From: Aquiluna sp.
Lineage (GTDB): Bacteria; Actinomycetota; Actinomycetes; Actinomycetales; Microbacteriaceae
Assembly: GCA_023260495.1 (NCBI GenBank)
Contig: JALQVB010000061.1
Location: forward strand, 1-5,638
DNA: 5,638 bases
Direction: 5' to 3'
Shown here piece by piece: positions 5,213 to 5,638 of this stretch (its first letter is position 1; every line of letters begins with the position of its first letter). The position numbers and the translations under genes were made by a program. The notes beneath the pieces are model-generated. The model worked only from the letters and a program-made list of their open reading frames with translations. It did no database searches and was not told the DNA's origin.

Positions 5213-5638
5213 CTAGTACACGGCCTCTTGAAGCTGGTCCAGAATGCTGGCCATCCAGTCCAGGTAGTCCATATCGCTCGCCGGAATAAGCTCACTGGCC
5301 TCAAACACCGGAACGCCAACTGCCTCAGCGACGGTCTTTAGCTCCTCGGTCGCCACGTCAGAAACCTGTGCGTTGACAACCAAAAGGCCCGCAACATCGC
5401 CCTCGATCAGGTCAGTGGCCTGCTTCAGAGCTGCCGGCGGAACTTCACGCTCCTCCTCAATGGCATCCGCTAGGGCCTCCGGGGTGACGTTCTCAAACCC
5501 GGCTTCATCGAGCATCAGGTTTGCCACGCCCTCAGCTGCCACATAGCCAATGCCCAGTGCCTTTTCGCGCAACGCCTCACGCCTAATTTCTAGGTTGTCG
5601 AGCTCTGAAATAAAGAAGTCAAAGTTTGTTGTGATTTC
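5213..5638 (-). CDS. znuA: Zinc ABC transporter substrate-binding protein ZnuA, C-terminal part
   Basis: The extracytoplasmic zinc-binding component (family SBP_bac_9 / cluster A-I), which delivers zinc to ZnuB. Only the last 141 residues and the TAG stop are in the window; the frame stays open to base 5638, so the signal peptide, N-terminal lobe and the usual zinc-ligand histidines are not visible. The C-terminal lobe is typical: GYVAAEGVANLMLDEAGFENVTPEAL, then EEEREVPPAAL, LLVVNAQVSD with the following helix, VGVPVFEASELIPASDMDYLDWM, and a final amphipathic helix. An in-frame TTG at 5572 is internal (Leu), not a start. It is the first visible gene of the operon, and the operon promoter with any Zur box should lie beyond the right edge. 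Confidence 0.9.
   Translation of the reverse strand, partial: EITTNFDFFISELDNLEIRREALREKALGIGYVAAEGVANLMLDEAGFENVTPEALADAIEEEREVPPAALKQATDLIEGDVAGLLVVNAQVSDVATEELKTVAEAVGVPVFEASELIPASDMDYLDWMASILDQLQEAVY

Noticed and set aside
5570..5572. TTG as a start of a short separate gene
   Set aside because: The frame stays open upstream to the window edge and the translation continues as a normal ZnuA C-terminal lobe, so the codon is an internal leucine.

Overview
The window looks like ordinary chromosomal DNA from a moderately GC-rich actinobacterium, with base composition in the mid-to-high 50s percent by eye. The gene order and protein sequences suggest a Microbacteriaceae-like organism, possibly one of the small freshwater types; this is inferred from family resemblance, not from a database search. 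Coding density is very high. Two convergent gene blocks meet at about 2352-2362, where only 11 bases separate their stop codons.

Plus strand, 1-2351: the end of a major facilitator superfamily (MFS) exporter whose 5' end is cut or unreliable, followed by a winged-helix DNA glycosylase of the YcaQ/AlkX family. They are joined by an ATGA stop/start overlap, so they are probably translated together. The last 13 codons of the glycosylase also contain a strong inverted repeat. Read on the minus strand, this repeat is a good intrinsic terminator for the opposing ribosomal protein genes.

Minus strand, 5638-2363 (read right to left): znuA (C-terminal lobe only, running off the right edge), znuC, znuB, zur, then a 109-base gap, then rpmB, rpmG and rpsN. 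The first four form a zinc import operon with its own regulator. Stops and starts touch or overlap at every junction, and two of the genes start with TTG. The Zur protein carries a complete set of residues matching the three zinc sites of mycobacterial Zur (FurB).

The three ribosomal proteins are all forms without cysteine zinc ribbons. In many bacteria such 'C-minus' paralogues are made when zinc is scarce, replacing zinc-containing versions and sparing the metal. The block therefore reads as a compact zinc-starvation locus: uptake (ZnuABC), sensing (Zur) and zinc sparing (L28, L33, S14). A 55-residue gene, rpmG, is included although it is very short. I found no mobile element, CRISPR array, tRNA or rRNA, and no clear evidence of a wholly new system. 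The most notable points are the terminator embedded in a coding end, the exporter/glycosylase pairing, the His-rich ZnuC tail and the aberrant first ~60 bases.
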